Shown here piece after piece: positions 1-10,861 of a stretch of 64,000 bases of DNA; the first letter of the stretch is position 1, and each line of letters begins with the position of its first letter. Source of the stretch: Capsaspora owczarzaki ATCC 30864 (lineage: Eukaryota > Opisthokonta > Filasterea). The notes beneath the pieces are model-generated. The model had not been told where the DNA came from, searched no databases, and saw nothing but the letters and a program-made list of their open reading frames with translations. Made by a program: the position numbers and the translations under genes. Where the stretch lies: assembly GCF_000151315.2 (NCBI RefSeq), contig NW_011887294.1:58361-122360 (forward strand). Direction: 5' to 3'.

Positions 1-1500
1 GTTGCGCTTCGAGAACTTGCATTTCCTGTTTCAAAGGGTTTGAAGTGAGAGGACTGATCTGTCTGAGTTGCGAACCTTGCGAAACAAGCAAAGTAAAAGC
101 ATTACCAAACAGCCTTCTGCCATGACGGCCTCCCACTTGCGTCGAAGCTGCTCGAGCTTGCGCACGCTGTCGCGATGCTCCTTGTCCGACTTTGCCGTTG
201 CTTCTTCAGCCTTTCGTGCAGCCTTTTCGAGCTTGGCCAAATCCTTCTCCGAGTACGGGCGCGTTGTGCTCGACCTGGCTTCTTCAAACTGCAAGTACGC
301 ACCTTCCATTTCCTTGCATTTGGAGAAGGCCGACTTTTTGAACTGCAAAAAACACAACCGACGAACAAAACGTGAGCAATGATTCTTAGTTTGAGGCATC
401 GAACCGAGCAGAGCCAATACCTTGAGTTCGGTGCTACGGGCATCAAATAGCTCGGCTGTGATCTTGTCGACCTTGGTCTCAATCTAACAGCAAAAGAAAG
501 GAGGATAAGATGTTGAGCGACAAAATGATCGAAAAAAACAAAACAAAAACAACCGATGCACGACGGGAATCATTCGTACTGGCTTGCGCGCCTTCTTGGA
601 CTCCTTGTGGAAGCTCTTCATGTGGACGACAATCTCGTCGTGGATGCGCGTTGACGCAGTGAGGTGCCACTTTGCCTCTTGCTCGAATGACGAGCGCATT
701 TCAGACCAAGCGTCGCGGATGGTGCTGCAGTTCAAAAGACGCAGAAATTTTGCAGAAATGCAGCTTGCAGAGTTAGTTTCAACCATGATGAGCGACCCAA
801 ACGTCGCAATCTGACTTCTCGTCGCACGAGGCAAAACCCTGATTTGTTTGAAGAACGTCGAAATTGAAATTGAAATTGAAAAAAAAAAGAAAAAAAAAAA
901 AAAAAGAATGAACGGCAATTTGTGGTTCGTTTCTGACGTTCAGCCACTCTCCGTTCCGCGCGCGCATCACAAGCACAGTCGAGGTCCCGTTGTTTGTTGC
1001 TCCACCGGCAAACGCCTGGGGTGGTCGCCCTCGGTTTGGACACGGAGGACAGCAGAAAGCTCATTGTTGAAAGGCTGCCCCCTTTCCCCCCCTCTTGTCC
1101 TGTGGTTGTGGCTCACCCGATAAAGTCCTTGCCGCCAGACTCGACCTTGGAGGAGAGCTTCTGGAGGTTCTTGGCATAGTCCTTGGAGGCGTCGGCGCGG
1201 TCGGACAGAATCGACATGACGTGCTCGAGCGCGTCCGAGCCCTTGCTCGCGAGCTTCTTGACCTCCTCGAATCCGTGGCCTTCCTGCAACCAGTTGGACA
1301 AGAAACGAAGCGCGAAAACAAACGTCAATGAGCTGGCCAACAGGGCAAGAGCAAGGGAGCGAGAAGAGAGACAGCGACGGCGATAGAGTTGTAAAAAAAA
1401 AAAAAAAAAATAAAAAAAAAAGCCAATGTAATGCAATGCAATTGAACAGAATGGAAAAAAAAAAAAAAGTTACCCAGAAATTGGTGTCAAAGCCAACCAT
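1..1500 (-). CDS. F-BAR domain protein (5' part; continues past the left edge)
   Basis: Membrane-bending F-BAR protein of the PSTPIP/Fes-CIP4 type, expected to dimerise on the inner plasma membrane and link it to actin. Exons, read right to left, all phase-consistent: 1500-1474, 1283-1117, 724-580, 483-421, 342-106 and 25 to beyond base 1. The protein starts MVGFDTNFW, the usual FCH opening. It goes on with GFEEVKKLASKGSDALE, a YAKNLQKLS segment and TIRDAWSEM, then long charged helices ending in RRKWEAVMAEGCL and EMQVLEAQ. All are hallmarks of the FCH plus coiled-coil F-BAR module. Any C-terminal SH3 or other domain lies outside the window. An LTR element inserted 32 bases upstream of the start codon may have changed the promoter. 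The family is confident; the orthologue is not resolvable. Confidence 0.85.
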
Positions 1501-1537
1501 CGAGGAACAACAAAAGTAAAACTGAGCCGAGTGAAGT

Positions 1538-1660
1538 TGTTACGGTTGAGACCCGTTGGGTCTAACCCACTCTTGTGATTTTGTATTAAAGACGAGAATC
1601 CCATCATAACCCATCCATAACCAGCTGTGGGACCTGAGGTGCCAGGGTTTGCTCGTAACA
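1538..1660 (+). repeat. Left long terminal repeat, 123 bp
   Basis: A short LTR bounded by the 7-base inverted ends TGTTACG and CGTAACA. It has an AT-rich TATTAAA stretch near 1585 that could serve as a promoter box. Its final bases recur at the right end of the element (about 3190-3209). Confidence 0.75.
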
Positions 1661-2849
1661 TTATGACAAGAGTCCAAACACCTCAGATTTCACCAGCTGA
1701 ACACAGCATGTGAGTATGTCCTCGTTCCGCGTTCGTGTCGCGTGTACTTGTCTTCGTCCTGCGTTCGTGTCGCGTCGAATACAGAATTGTCGCGCCAACT
1801 CTACGCCTCCTCAACCAAGACCCGCACCAACCGACAAAGAGCACCACCCTCTCACATGAGAGACTCGCCACATGAGGAGCTGCGATATCCGCCCTCACTG
1901 GTAAGTCCATTGACAAGACCGGCTGGACGTGGAAGACGCGACTATCCGCTCCCGCCAACCGGCCCGCTTAGCGTCATTCCTAGCGGCAAAAAGACCTGTT
2001 GGACGAGGTAGTCGCGACTATCCGCTCCCGCCAACCGGCCCGCTTAGCGTCATTCCAAGCGGCATTCGCTCAGGCGAGGAAGTTGCGCCATCCGCTTCTC
2101 GCCAGTTCCAGAATATTCGTGCGAAAATCTCCGTGCGAGGAAGCCGATTTTGGCCACTCGCCGTCAGCCAGTCTTTTTCTACAATGTCGCAAGCAAACAA
2201 ACTCAAGAAGAAGACCGTGCAGGCGCCCCAGCGCGAGAAACGCCCGGTTGACGACCCCGCTGCGCCTGACTCGCCCAAGAGAGAGCGCATTGAATCGACC
2301 AGCGAGAACCTCACCCGCGCCATCATGCATATCGCCGTGTACTCTGGCTCGACCATGCCCACCATCTTCCTCGACGAACTGCGCAGTGCACTGCTCGCGT
2401 ACCCTCCGAGCTCTGAGGACGCGCCGCGCATCTGCAAGCTGATCGCATCGCGCCTCACAAGCGGCGCTCGCGCTTGCATCTCCAGACTGGCAGAAGACGC
2501 TCCAGAGCACAACGACCCGGAGTTGTTGCTCGAGCACATCAAGAATCACTTCGGTCCCTTGCGCGGCCGCGTGGAAGCTTTCGCGAAGCTCGAGGCGATG
2601 AAGACCCAGACCATCCTCGAAGTATGCGACACGGCAGAGGCGCTGCTCGATCAGGATCAGTCCGAGTTTGTTGACTCGGCTGCTGTCCTCCTGGCCGTAT
2701 CCAACGCCTTGCCACCGGCCCAGCGTGAAATCGCGCTGCGCACCGTCCATCCTCGCGATGCCGACGCGATCCGGGCTTTGGTCGCCAAGCTCCGCGAAGA
2801 AACCCTCAACTTGCGCGCCATCGAACAAATCCAGGACCAGTACCACCCG

Positions 2850-2897
<48 letters not shown>

Positions 2898-3020
2898 CAA
2901 CGGCGGCAGCAACGCTTCTCGAACAACCGTGCCAACCGTGCGCAAGCCGCAGTCCGCTGCGGCCACTGCCGCCGCACCGGCCACGCCACACACGAGTGCC
3001 GCTACTTCCGCAGCGACATC

Positions 3021-3103
<83 letters not shown>

Positions 3104-3209
3104 CTTCGACAGCAACCACTCCGCACACGGCTACGGCAGCAGCTTCGCGCCTCGCGGTCAGTTCTCGCGCCCTGCCAGCGGCAACCAGCGCCAGGGCTTG
3201 CTCGTAACA
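1538..3209 (+). mobile_element. LTR retrotransposon, gag-bearing, incomplete
   Basis: The element begins TGTTACG and ends CGTAACA and is flanked by the 5-base direct repeat GAAGT (1533-1537 and 3210-3214), a clean target-site duplication. The left LTR is 1538-1660. A leader contains a tandem duplication (1937-1988 and 2013-2064, one mismatch in about 52 bases). A gag-like frame starts at about 2184 and carries a CCHC zinc knuckle (C-x2-C-x4-H-x4-C, about 2960-3000), a glutamine run coded by CAG (about 2853-2900) and an asparagine run coded by AAC (3021-3104). No pol region is seen, and the right terminal repeat is far shorter than the left, so the element is not whole. The last 20 bases match the end of the left LTR at 19 positions, and the target duplication is perfect, which suggests a young insertion. 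The Ty3/Gypsy versus Copia assignment is open. Confidence 0.8.
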
Positions 3210-3214
3210 GAAGT

Positions 3215-4837
3215 GATCGCGTTGACGATGAAACGAACAGGGGATTTTAGGAGTAGGAAAGATCAGACACACATGGGACGGGAAATTCAACGAGAGGTGG
3301 AAACTGCTGTGCACTTGTCGGGATCGGCACCAGGCAATCTGACATTGTGCAGTGTTCAGGTCAAGACATTATGTAGTGCTCAGGCTGAGAAGAGCGAGGC
3401 TGTTTATTGTTGCGTGAACTGCTCTTGCTCGAGCACGCCGAAGGTCATTTCCACAGACACAAAATAGATCAGCGCGGCTCCAGTAGCAGCTTGAATTATA
3501 CATGCAACACAATGTACTCTCAAACATCAAACAACGAACACCAGTGTTCACAGAACAAAGGGTTATACGTCTGTCGAAACGAGGTCGCAAGGACGCGGCA
3601 AATCATGCACTTGTCTCGACGTTGGATCCTCTTTTGAGCACATGCAACGCAGACACATGCGTGGCTGTGTGATCTTGGTTAGAGTAGCTTGGCTGGCTGT
3701 ACACTAGGGTTCGAGAACGGTGAGTTTGGAGAACTCGACAACTTCCCCTTGGTTTGAGTCATCCTGAGCCAGAAAAAAAAAGAAGAAAAAAAAGCAAAAA
3801 AAAAAAAAAAAGCACAGCAGCCTGATTTCCAGCCTTTGCTTTTTGTGGTTTTACATTTTCCTTGACCTCATATAGCGTGACCGTTTACGCACTCTTTGTG
3901 TGTTGTTGTCGTTACCAGGACGGAGCACCTTGTGGGAGCTGGAGTTGAAGTGCCGTTTTGTGTTTTCCGGGATTTTTTTTGTTGTTGTTTTTTTCCCCAG
4001 TTGCGTCTCGCATTTTCTCATCTCTTGCGTGACCTCGTCTGCACACCGACACACCACGCACACACAACAACAAAACTCACAAACACCATAAATGCATCCC
4101 CCCCTCGTTATGGTTTGTTGAGCTCGATCGTCCATTTTAGGGTTCGGAGGGGTGTTGCTCATTTCTCATTTCTTTTGCTTTGCCTTTTTTTGGGATTGTT
4201 GTTTTTGTTCAAGTCGATTTTTTTTTTTGGTCTTTTTGGTAACGTCCCTCTCGACCACCAACCCACCCATCCACAAATGCCCCATCTGCACCTCTCCTGT
4301 GTCTCCTGGTCTTTTGCATAGCCTTCCCGCTTGCCCCAGCTTCGCACACGCGCAACGCAACGAACGGTTGCTCAACAACACCTTGTTTTTTTGTATTTTA
4401 TTTTATTTATGTTTTTATTAGCTGTTTTGTCCTTTTTTTTTTTTTTTTTTTGTCCATCGCCCCACTCTCGCATCGGCACAGACGACGCTGCTGCGCCTGG
4501 TGCTACACGGCCACTTTTGTCTTCTTGTACGTGCTGCCCCGCTCTGCACTCGGCGCCCAAGCGGTACAGAGAAGCCGCCGAGAAACCGCGCTTGCAGTGT
4601 TTTTTCGTTTCCTGTTTTTTTTTTCCGTTTTTTTTTTTTTCATTTTGCTACCGCACCCTTTGCACGAGACTGCTGACGCTCGCTCGCGGCAGGCGTTTGA
4701 CGCTGCCTGTCACGGTTGGCCGCCTTCATCAGTGATCTTCCTTTGACACACGGTGTTGTGTGTCTGGGCAGCAGGTGACACGGGGGACAGGCAGGGCGAG
4801 CACGATACCGCATGGGTATGACTCTTGTCGGGTTTCG

Positions 4838-4868
<31 letters not shown>

Positions 4869-5913
4869 TTTGATTTTCCCAAACCGACACGCTTGCGGGC
4901 TGCCTCTCCCCCCTGTTGGCACTGCTCCTCCTGTATCGTGACCTTGCCTGTTGCTGCGCCCCGGCTGTTGGGCTCTGCGTAGGCGCAGTGCAGAGGGCTG
5001 CGAGAGTCGCAAAACAACGGTGTGGATCTAAACTTTTTTCTTTTTTTTTTTCAAAAAACAACTTCTCATCGTCATCTTCCCCGCTTTTCTCGCATGCATT
5101 CAGAGCGCGTGCACCGCCACCCCTCCCCCTCGCGCACCTCCGTCTTGACCCTTGATTGAGACTCGTGCTATTGCTTGCGCACCTGCTCATGCGCTCGGCT
5201 CCCCGCCCACTGCTCGCCCCTCCACATCGGCTTATCTCGCGGCGATGATTCGTTTTCTGAGGGGTGACTTTTTTTGTTGTCTGGTGTCAAGAGAAGAAAA
5301 CAAAAAAACCAGCAGAAAAAAAAAAAAAAAAAAAGGCACGCGCCTCGTTTATTTTCGTCGTCGCGTTGTTTTCGCATCAGCGAGAGGCACCGAGTCAGTG
5401 CCAATGCGTGGACGAGGGAGGAGTGAGCAAAAGTCAATAGACTCTCACTGTCGTTTTTGTGGCGGCGGTCGAGCGCATGCTGGCGGTGCGCGGCTGTTTT
5501 ATTTTTTTGATTGATTTTTTTTTGCACCCAATTTTTTTTCTCTTTTTTATTCGCAAAATCGACTTTGTGATTCACTTGGCAACCCCCCTTCCCGACGTCG
5601 AATCTCGCCTTCCTCGCTTCCACTCCTTCGCTTCCTCTCTCTCGATCTCTTTCCTCTATCTCTCTCTATCTCTCTCTCTATCTCTGACTCTTTTGCTCTG
5701 TGCACGTCGCTCCTTTGTGATGTGTGTCTGTTCGGTCAGGCTGTCTCGCACTTCCATCAGGCGAGTCAAAAGAAAAGCCGCACGCAACACCTTATTTTGG
5801 GTTTGTTCATTTTCCGAGCTCCTCCTCCTCCTCCTCCTCCGCTTGTGTGCCTCGCCCCTCTCCTCGTCGTTTGTCTGCTGCACTCTATGACAGTGATACA
5901 CAGCTCAAGTGCG

Positions 5914-5963
<50 letters not shown>

Positions 5964-6598
5964 CCATACAAAGTGGGAAGCCGGGTCTGTGCTACTTGGG
6001 TTTTTTTTTTTTTTTTTTTTTGCGGGTTTGGCGCTGAATTTGACCACCGCCCAATTCCATTCTACCTCCCTCCGTCGCACGCGCTTCGACCGTTCCTCGG
6101 TTTTTTTCTTGGTTTTCCTGCTACTTTCGCCGATTCTCGTTTCCTAATTTTTTTCTTGCATTCACTGCTTCCATTCTGTTGCACTTTGCTTTTCGTCGTG
6201 CTCGTCATCGCAACAATATTTTTATTATTGTTTTTTTTTTTTGGATTTGTTTGATTTTGATTGGTGCGGGAGCTGACCGCAATTCGCCAATCCCGCTCGC
6301 TTAGCTTTTTCGAATCGCAAACCCGCTGCTCGTTTTGCTGTCCGCCAACGTTCTTCTCTCCACCACCATCCGCTCCATCACACACCCACACTACCGCACA
6401 CCCACACTGCCGCACACCCGCACACACACACGCTGTTTCTATCGTTGTTATTTGGCTGTTGCTCACCGTTCGTGTTTTCGTTGGTTTTGTTTTGTTTTGT
6501 TTTGTGTTTTGGACAGTTCGCGGTTTCTAGATTTCTTTTTTTAAACTTCCAACAAACCAAGCTGCCATTCCGGCTCAAAACAAACCAAACCTTAATTC
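3215..6598. other. Gene-free stretch with many homopolymer tracts
   Basis: I find no spliced or intact protein here. Bases 3215-3750 follow the retroelement and would originally have been the upstream region of the F-BAR gene. They include an imperfect tandem repeat near 3343-3390 (GACATTGTGCAGTGTTCAGG, then GACATTATGTAGTGCTCAGG). From 3760 on, long poly-A and poly-T tracts, a CTCC-rich run near 5820 and a GT microsatellite dominate. The pyrimidine-rich end just before 6599 probably includes the promoter and 5' leader of the WOPR gene, possibly with an untranslated intron. Confidence 0.6.
5916..5962. repeat. GT dinucleotide microsatellite
   Basis: About 23 uninterrupted GT units, followed about 40 bases later by a 22-base T run, in the upstream region of the WOPR gene. 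Confidence 0.95.
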
Positions 6599-8053
6599 AT
6601 GGCATTCATCGGCTACCCTTCGCCGACCGGGATGGTCGACCACCAGGCAGCATACCCTCAACCATTCATGTACCCCATGACGCCGCAACAACCGCATGCT
6701 GCGGGATGCTACACGATGCCGCCAACACCTGTGTCGTCTGCGTCGAGCTCCGCGTCCTCCATGCCGCCCGTGGTTGCAAGCACCATGAGCACGAATGATG
6801 CTGCGGCTGCGCTGCAAATCATGCAACGGTCGCCTGTGACACATCGTACACAGCCAGTCGCACAGTTTGCAAGTGCCCAACCTTCAAACCCGACGTACAC
6901 GTATCCGTACTATGTCCAGCCGCAGCAGGTCCAGCCGCAGCAGCCTCAGCACATTCAACACGTGCCGTCGGCCTTCACTCAGCCGAGCTACCAACAACAA
7001 CACCACCACCAGCAACAACACCAACCACAGCTGCTTGTGCAACAAGCTTATCACGCGCAACCCCAGCAACCGCAGCTACTACAACAACCGCAGCAAATGC
7101 AGCAAATGCAACAACTGCACATGCAACCGGCCTACCAACAACAACAGCCTCAACAACCTCAACAGCTCCAACAGCAGCAAATGTACTTGCCACAGCAGAG
7201 CCAGCACTTCTTGCCACTGCAGAGCCAGCACTACTACCAGCTGCACATGCAAAAGCTCGAGCACGCCGCCGTGCAATACAACGACGTGACGCCCCCGCTG
7301 TCCACGACTTCACTTCAAGCGCCCGTGAACCTGTTCCAGCAGCAACGACCTCCCGTTGCGCATGCTGCCAATCGGCTTCCTTCGCCCGCTCCGTCCGGGT
7401 CGAGCGTCGCAAGCGAATCAGTCCGCCGCTCGCTGAGCCCCGCTGCCTCCTTTGCGGACCAAGGCCCGGGCGTCGTCAATGCCAGTCGCGTGCGAAAGGC
7501 CTCTTCGTCAACCAAAAACCGCAAGGCGGCTCGACCAAATCCCATCTATTTGGACAACGAGGTGCCCGTCATCAAGTACGCCAAGCCAACCCAACACTCC
7601 AAGTTTGTCATTGGCTCCATCACAACCGAGCTGGACGCTCGGTTCTTCTTTGCCGAGTGCATGGAGGGACGTATTCACCTGAACGCGTGCCGCCTGGATC
7701 GCGATGCTCCCACCGAGGTGGAGGCTGGCCAGATTTATGTCTTCCAGTCCGAGGAGCGTCCGAGCACTGACGGCGATGCTCAGCCAGCCCCAGCGACCAA
7801 GGCAGACTCAAAGACGAAAAGCAGCCTCAAGCGCTGGACTGACACGCTGCAGTGGAATTCGCGCAAGTACTGGCACTTGAAGAACATTCTCAAGTATCGC
7901 CAGACGATGCCCCACCCCGATTTTCCCACGGATCCGAAGCAGAACATTATCAAACCCGATGGCTTGACGAAAATGATCATCTGCGGCACTGACAAGTACA
8001 GCCATCTTCGCGCGGTTCACTACTTTTACGACACTTCCCGCAAGTCCAAGTAG
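6599..8053 (+). CDS. WOPR-domain (Gti1/Pac2/Wor1-type) transcription regulator
   Basis: Single-exon gene, 484 residues. The first 300 residues are a low-complexity, Gln-, Ser-, Pro- and His-rich tail, typical of transcription factors. From about residue 315 comes a conserved block that I read as a WOPR DNA-binding fold. The first half has DARFFFAECMEGRIHLNACRL, then an acidic linker, then SLKRWTDTLQWNSRKYW (about 405-423), which matches the family's ERW/KRWTDG-xxWSxSR signature. After a spacer, the second half reads GLTKMIICG...HLRAVHYFYD (about 454-478), matching the LIKKT...HLISYY box. In fungi these proteins (Wor1, Ryp1, Mit1) are master switches of morphology and bind DNA sequence-specifically. 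The domain sits at the C-terminus here, whereas fungal members carry it at the N-terminus. The start is the first ATG of a frame with a clear purine at -3. Family call fairly confident, role unknown. Confidence 0.72.
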   Translation: MAFIGYPSPTGMVDHQAAYPQPFMYPMTPQQPHAAGCYTMPPTPVSSASSSASSMPPVVASTMSTNDAAAALQIMQRSPVTHRTQPVAQFASAQPSNPTYTYPYYVQPQQVQPQQPQHIQHVPSAFTQPSYQQQHHHQQQHQPQLLVQQAYHAQPQQPQLLQQPQQMQQMQQLHMQPAYQQQQPQQPQQLQQQQMYLPQQSQHFLPLQSQHYYQLHMQKLEHAAVQYNDVTPPLSTTSLQAPVNLFQQQRPPVAHAANRLPSPAPSGSSVASESVRRSLSPAASFADQGPGVVNASRVRKASSSTKNRKAARPNPIYLDNEVPVIKYAKPTQHSKFVIGSITTELDARFFFAECMEGRIHLNACRLDRDAPTEVEAGQIYVFQSEERPSTDGDAQPAPATKADSKTKSSLKRWTDTLQWNSRKYWHLKNILKYRQTMPHPDFPTDPKQNIIKPDGLTKMIICGTDKYSHLRAVHYFYDTSRKSK

Positions 8054-8536
8054 ATTGGCCACCACTTGTGTGCCAATGTTGTTAGTGTTCATTCGGTTTT
8101 ATTTCAGCGTCTATTTTTCGGGGTTTTTTCGCGTCAGTTTGGTTTCGGCCTGCATGTTGATTTTGTTTTTTTTTTTTCATTGTTTGTTTTCGCCTTTTTT
8201 TTCTCTCTCTCTCTCTCTCTCTCTTTTCGATCCATTCAATCTTCGTTCGTTTCTTCTCGCGCGACGCATTCTTGCTCTCGCACACCCACCCACCCACACT
8301 CTCTTTATCGATTTTTTTTTCTGCCGCTATTGGCCATTGCATTGCCACCTCATTCGCCTCGATACCATCTTTTTTTTTGCATATTTTTTTTCATGTTAGC
8401 TTCCTTCATTTCGTTTCTACCCTCGCCATCAAAACTGTAATCAATAGGATTCCATTGTAGTTTTCATTGTTCTGACGTACAACATCCAAAAACAAAAAGA
8501 AACGAAAAGACATCCAAAACGCTGCAGCGCACTGAA
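8054..8536. other. Convergent intergenic region (3' ends)
   Basis: Pyrimidine-rich DNA between two genes that converge, including a CT run near 8205-8225. It probably holds both 3' untranslated regions. No gene is seen. Confidence 0.6.
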
Positions 8537-9861
8537 TCATTGGAAGCGGTCGCTGATATCTTGCCAGTTGAATCGCAGATTGTGCATGGTTTTCACTTTT
8601 AGCGGCCAAACTTTGACAGGATTGTCGCTGTACACCGGCAATTCAACAACAGGGGGAGTCAGTGGCAAAAAAAAAAAAAAAAAAAAAAGCGAAAGACAAA
8701 AACGAGAACATACCACAAGTCGAGCGTGCGCACCATAAACAGCTCAATCATATCCTCTGGAATGGCGTCGAGCTTGTTGTTACTGCAGCCACACGAACAT
8801 TCAGAAGTGAGCAATTTGTGTTTCCTTTCAAAGTCGCAATCTCTCGCTCTGGGTCGCACCTCAAGTCAATCTCTTTGATTTCGCCAATGTTCTTGGCCAG
8901 TTCGACCAAAACCTCCGGCTGCAGTCGCACCAGCTGGCAGTGTGACAAGACCAGTTTTTCAACCTTGTTCATCTGGGAGATGATTGGCGGCAATTCCTTA
9001 AACTTGTTGTGGTGGATTTGGAGGTTGGTAATGTTCTGCCCAGAACAAAAGCACACAAAAGCGTCGCATCATCAAAATGAGACAACTGATAACAGAAAAA
9101 AAACCAAAAAACAAAAAAAAGAGACGTCGTTGAGCGGTCTCGTTGTACTCACCCGGCACTCCTTCAGCCCCGGTGGCAAGGACGTTAGCTGGTTGCCGTC
9201 AGCGATGAGATCCGTGAGATTGTGGAGCAGCCGAATGGCGGGATTGATCTCTAGCAACATGTTGTGCGAAATGTCGAGCATGCGCAGCTGCATGAGTGCG
9301 CCAATCTGGTCTGGCAGCGCAGTCAGCTGGTTGTATCCAATGTTGAAGCGGCGCAAGTTGGAGAACATGGCAACCTCGGCCGGGAGTGACTTGATTTCGT
9401 TGCCTGCGAGGTTGAGCTCGGTCAGGTTGACGAGCGTCGTCAATCGCAACGGGAATTCGCGAATGAGGTTGGCGTTCAGCGTCAAGATGGTCATTCCAGT
9501 GACGTTGAACACGCTTGACGGTATGCTTTTGAGCTCGGCGTAGCTGTGTGATGGCATTCAGGAATGATGGTGATGTGTGAGTGGAGCAAATCAGCTGAGA
9601 GGAGCATTTTGTGTTTTTTTTTTGTTTGGTTGTTTTTGTTGTTTTCGTTACCCCAACCCCCCAAACCCCCTCCATCTCCCATCTCCCAATCTCACGCCCT
9701 TTCCCCTCGCAGCTCTTCTTGCAAATCCCTCGTGTTATTTTGTGTGCTTGTTTGAATGCTCGTCGCAGTCAGCACTCAACCCCCCCCCCTCTCAACCGAA
9801 CTCTCCTTTGCCTGACTCCCACCCGCTCCAATTGCGGTAGATTGAATCCGCTTTTTTTTTT

Positions 9862-9895
<34 letters not shown>

Positions 9896-10375
9896 GCTTT
9901 TTGACTTTACTGCCTGTTGGTCTCTGTTTCCACTCCTTGCCTGCAACTGCCGTGTCCGCGACCCGCCACTCAAACTCACGTCCCTCCAATTCAACGCCGC
10001 ATCCAACCAGCAGCTGATAAGCCAAAGCAACGCGTTGCATTGTCGGATGAGTTGCAGCTTCAACCAAACAAAAGGGTTTTTTTTTTTTTTTTTGTGATGG
10101 CTTTTTTTTTTTTTTTCAAGAGTTGTTTGGAGAACGGGTCGATTGCTTGTCTTCTCGCTCTGCTGCAGTCGACCTCGCTGGATTGTGACTGAGTTTAAGC
10201 TGCTTTCGCGTTGTCACACTGGGCGATGAACGGCAGCGGCGGTGCGAACGAGAGGCAGCCGCAAAACGGTGCTGCTTTGTTTTGTTTTCAAAAACAAAAA
10301 CTGGTTGCTTTACCTGAGCTCGAGCTGGCCAGTGCGCTTGCTGCGCTCGATGGCTTTGGAGTGTGCGCCGCCCAT
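8537..10375 (-). CDS. Small leucine-rich repeat protein with N-myristoylation-type start (LRRC57-like)
   Basis: Five exons, read right to left: 10375-10314, 9543-9153, 9035-8860, 8782-8714, 8627-8537. They give 262 residues. The protein opens MGGAHSKAIERSKRTGQLEL; the Gly2/Ser6 pattern is a good N-myristoylation signal, as in animal LRRC57. About eight cytosolic-type LRRs follow, with cores such as LTELNLAGNEIKSLP and MLDISHNMLLEI, and a short C-terminal cap ending FNWQDISDRFQ. No signal peptide or membrane segment is present, so it should be a cytosolic or membrane-anchored scaffold. Intron 1 (9544-10313) is unusually long for this genome and carries several poly-T tracts. The gene is just downstream of the triple-PH gene on the same strand. 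Exact orthology to LRRC57 is uncertain. Confidence 0.8.
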
Positions 10376-10861
10376 GATGGATGTGAGGACGAAGAGGGGG
10401 CAGTGACAGAGAGTGTGAGTGTGTGAGTGTGTGTGTGTGAAGCACGGGTAAAAGGAAAGCAGACTGAGTTAACAAAAAAACCAAATAATTTTAAAAATTA
10501 AAAAAAAAAAAGTAAAGGGAAAGCTGGAGTCAGCTTCTGTTGTGAAGAGTGGTCACTCGACTCGGTCATCCAACCATGGTCGAGGAACTCAAAGCCTGCA
10601 TCAAGAGCAGAGCAAAAAAAATCTGATCGACACAGACAGGGGCGAGCGACACAAGTGACGATTTGCAGAGTGCATCGAGATCAACACAAAACAATGTGCT
10701 AGCATTGGGAACAGTGCGTCCTGACAATCTGACAATGAGGTAAAATGCATACAACAACAAACAAGTAACAACGCAAGCCATTCTAAAGCCCTCGGAAACT
10801 CCCCCAGCCTCTCTCCTTCCCTCGCTCTTGTTTCTCAACACAACGACTTTTCTCGTCACTC
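10376..10861. other. Region between two minus-strand genes
   Basis: Holds the 3' end of the triple-PH gene and the promoter and 5' leader of the LRR gene. A GT/GA-rich microsatellite lies near 10410-10440 and an A-run near 10500. No additional coding exon is recognised. Confidence 0.6.

Noticed and set aside
1538-3209. Interpretation as a DNA transposon with 7-base inverted ends
   Set aside because: The end sequence also occurs at 1641-1660 inside the element, a zinc-knuckle gag frame is present, and the 5-base target duplication fits an LTR element better.
3896-6254. Several phenylalanine-, cysteine- and serine-rich open frames
   Set aside because: They are produced by T-rich tracts and microsatellites; no domain, codon bias or splice logic supports them.
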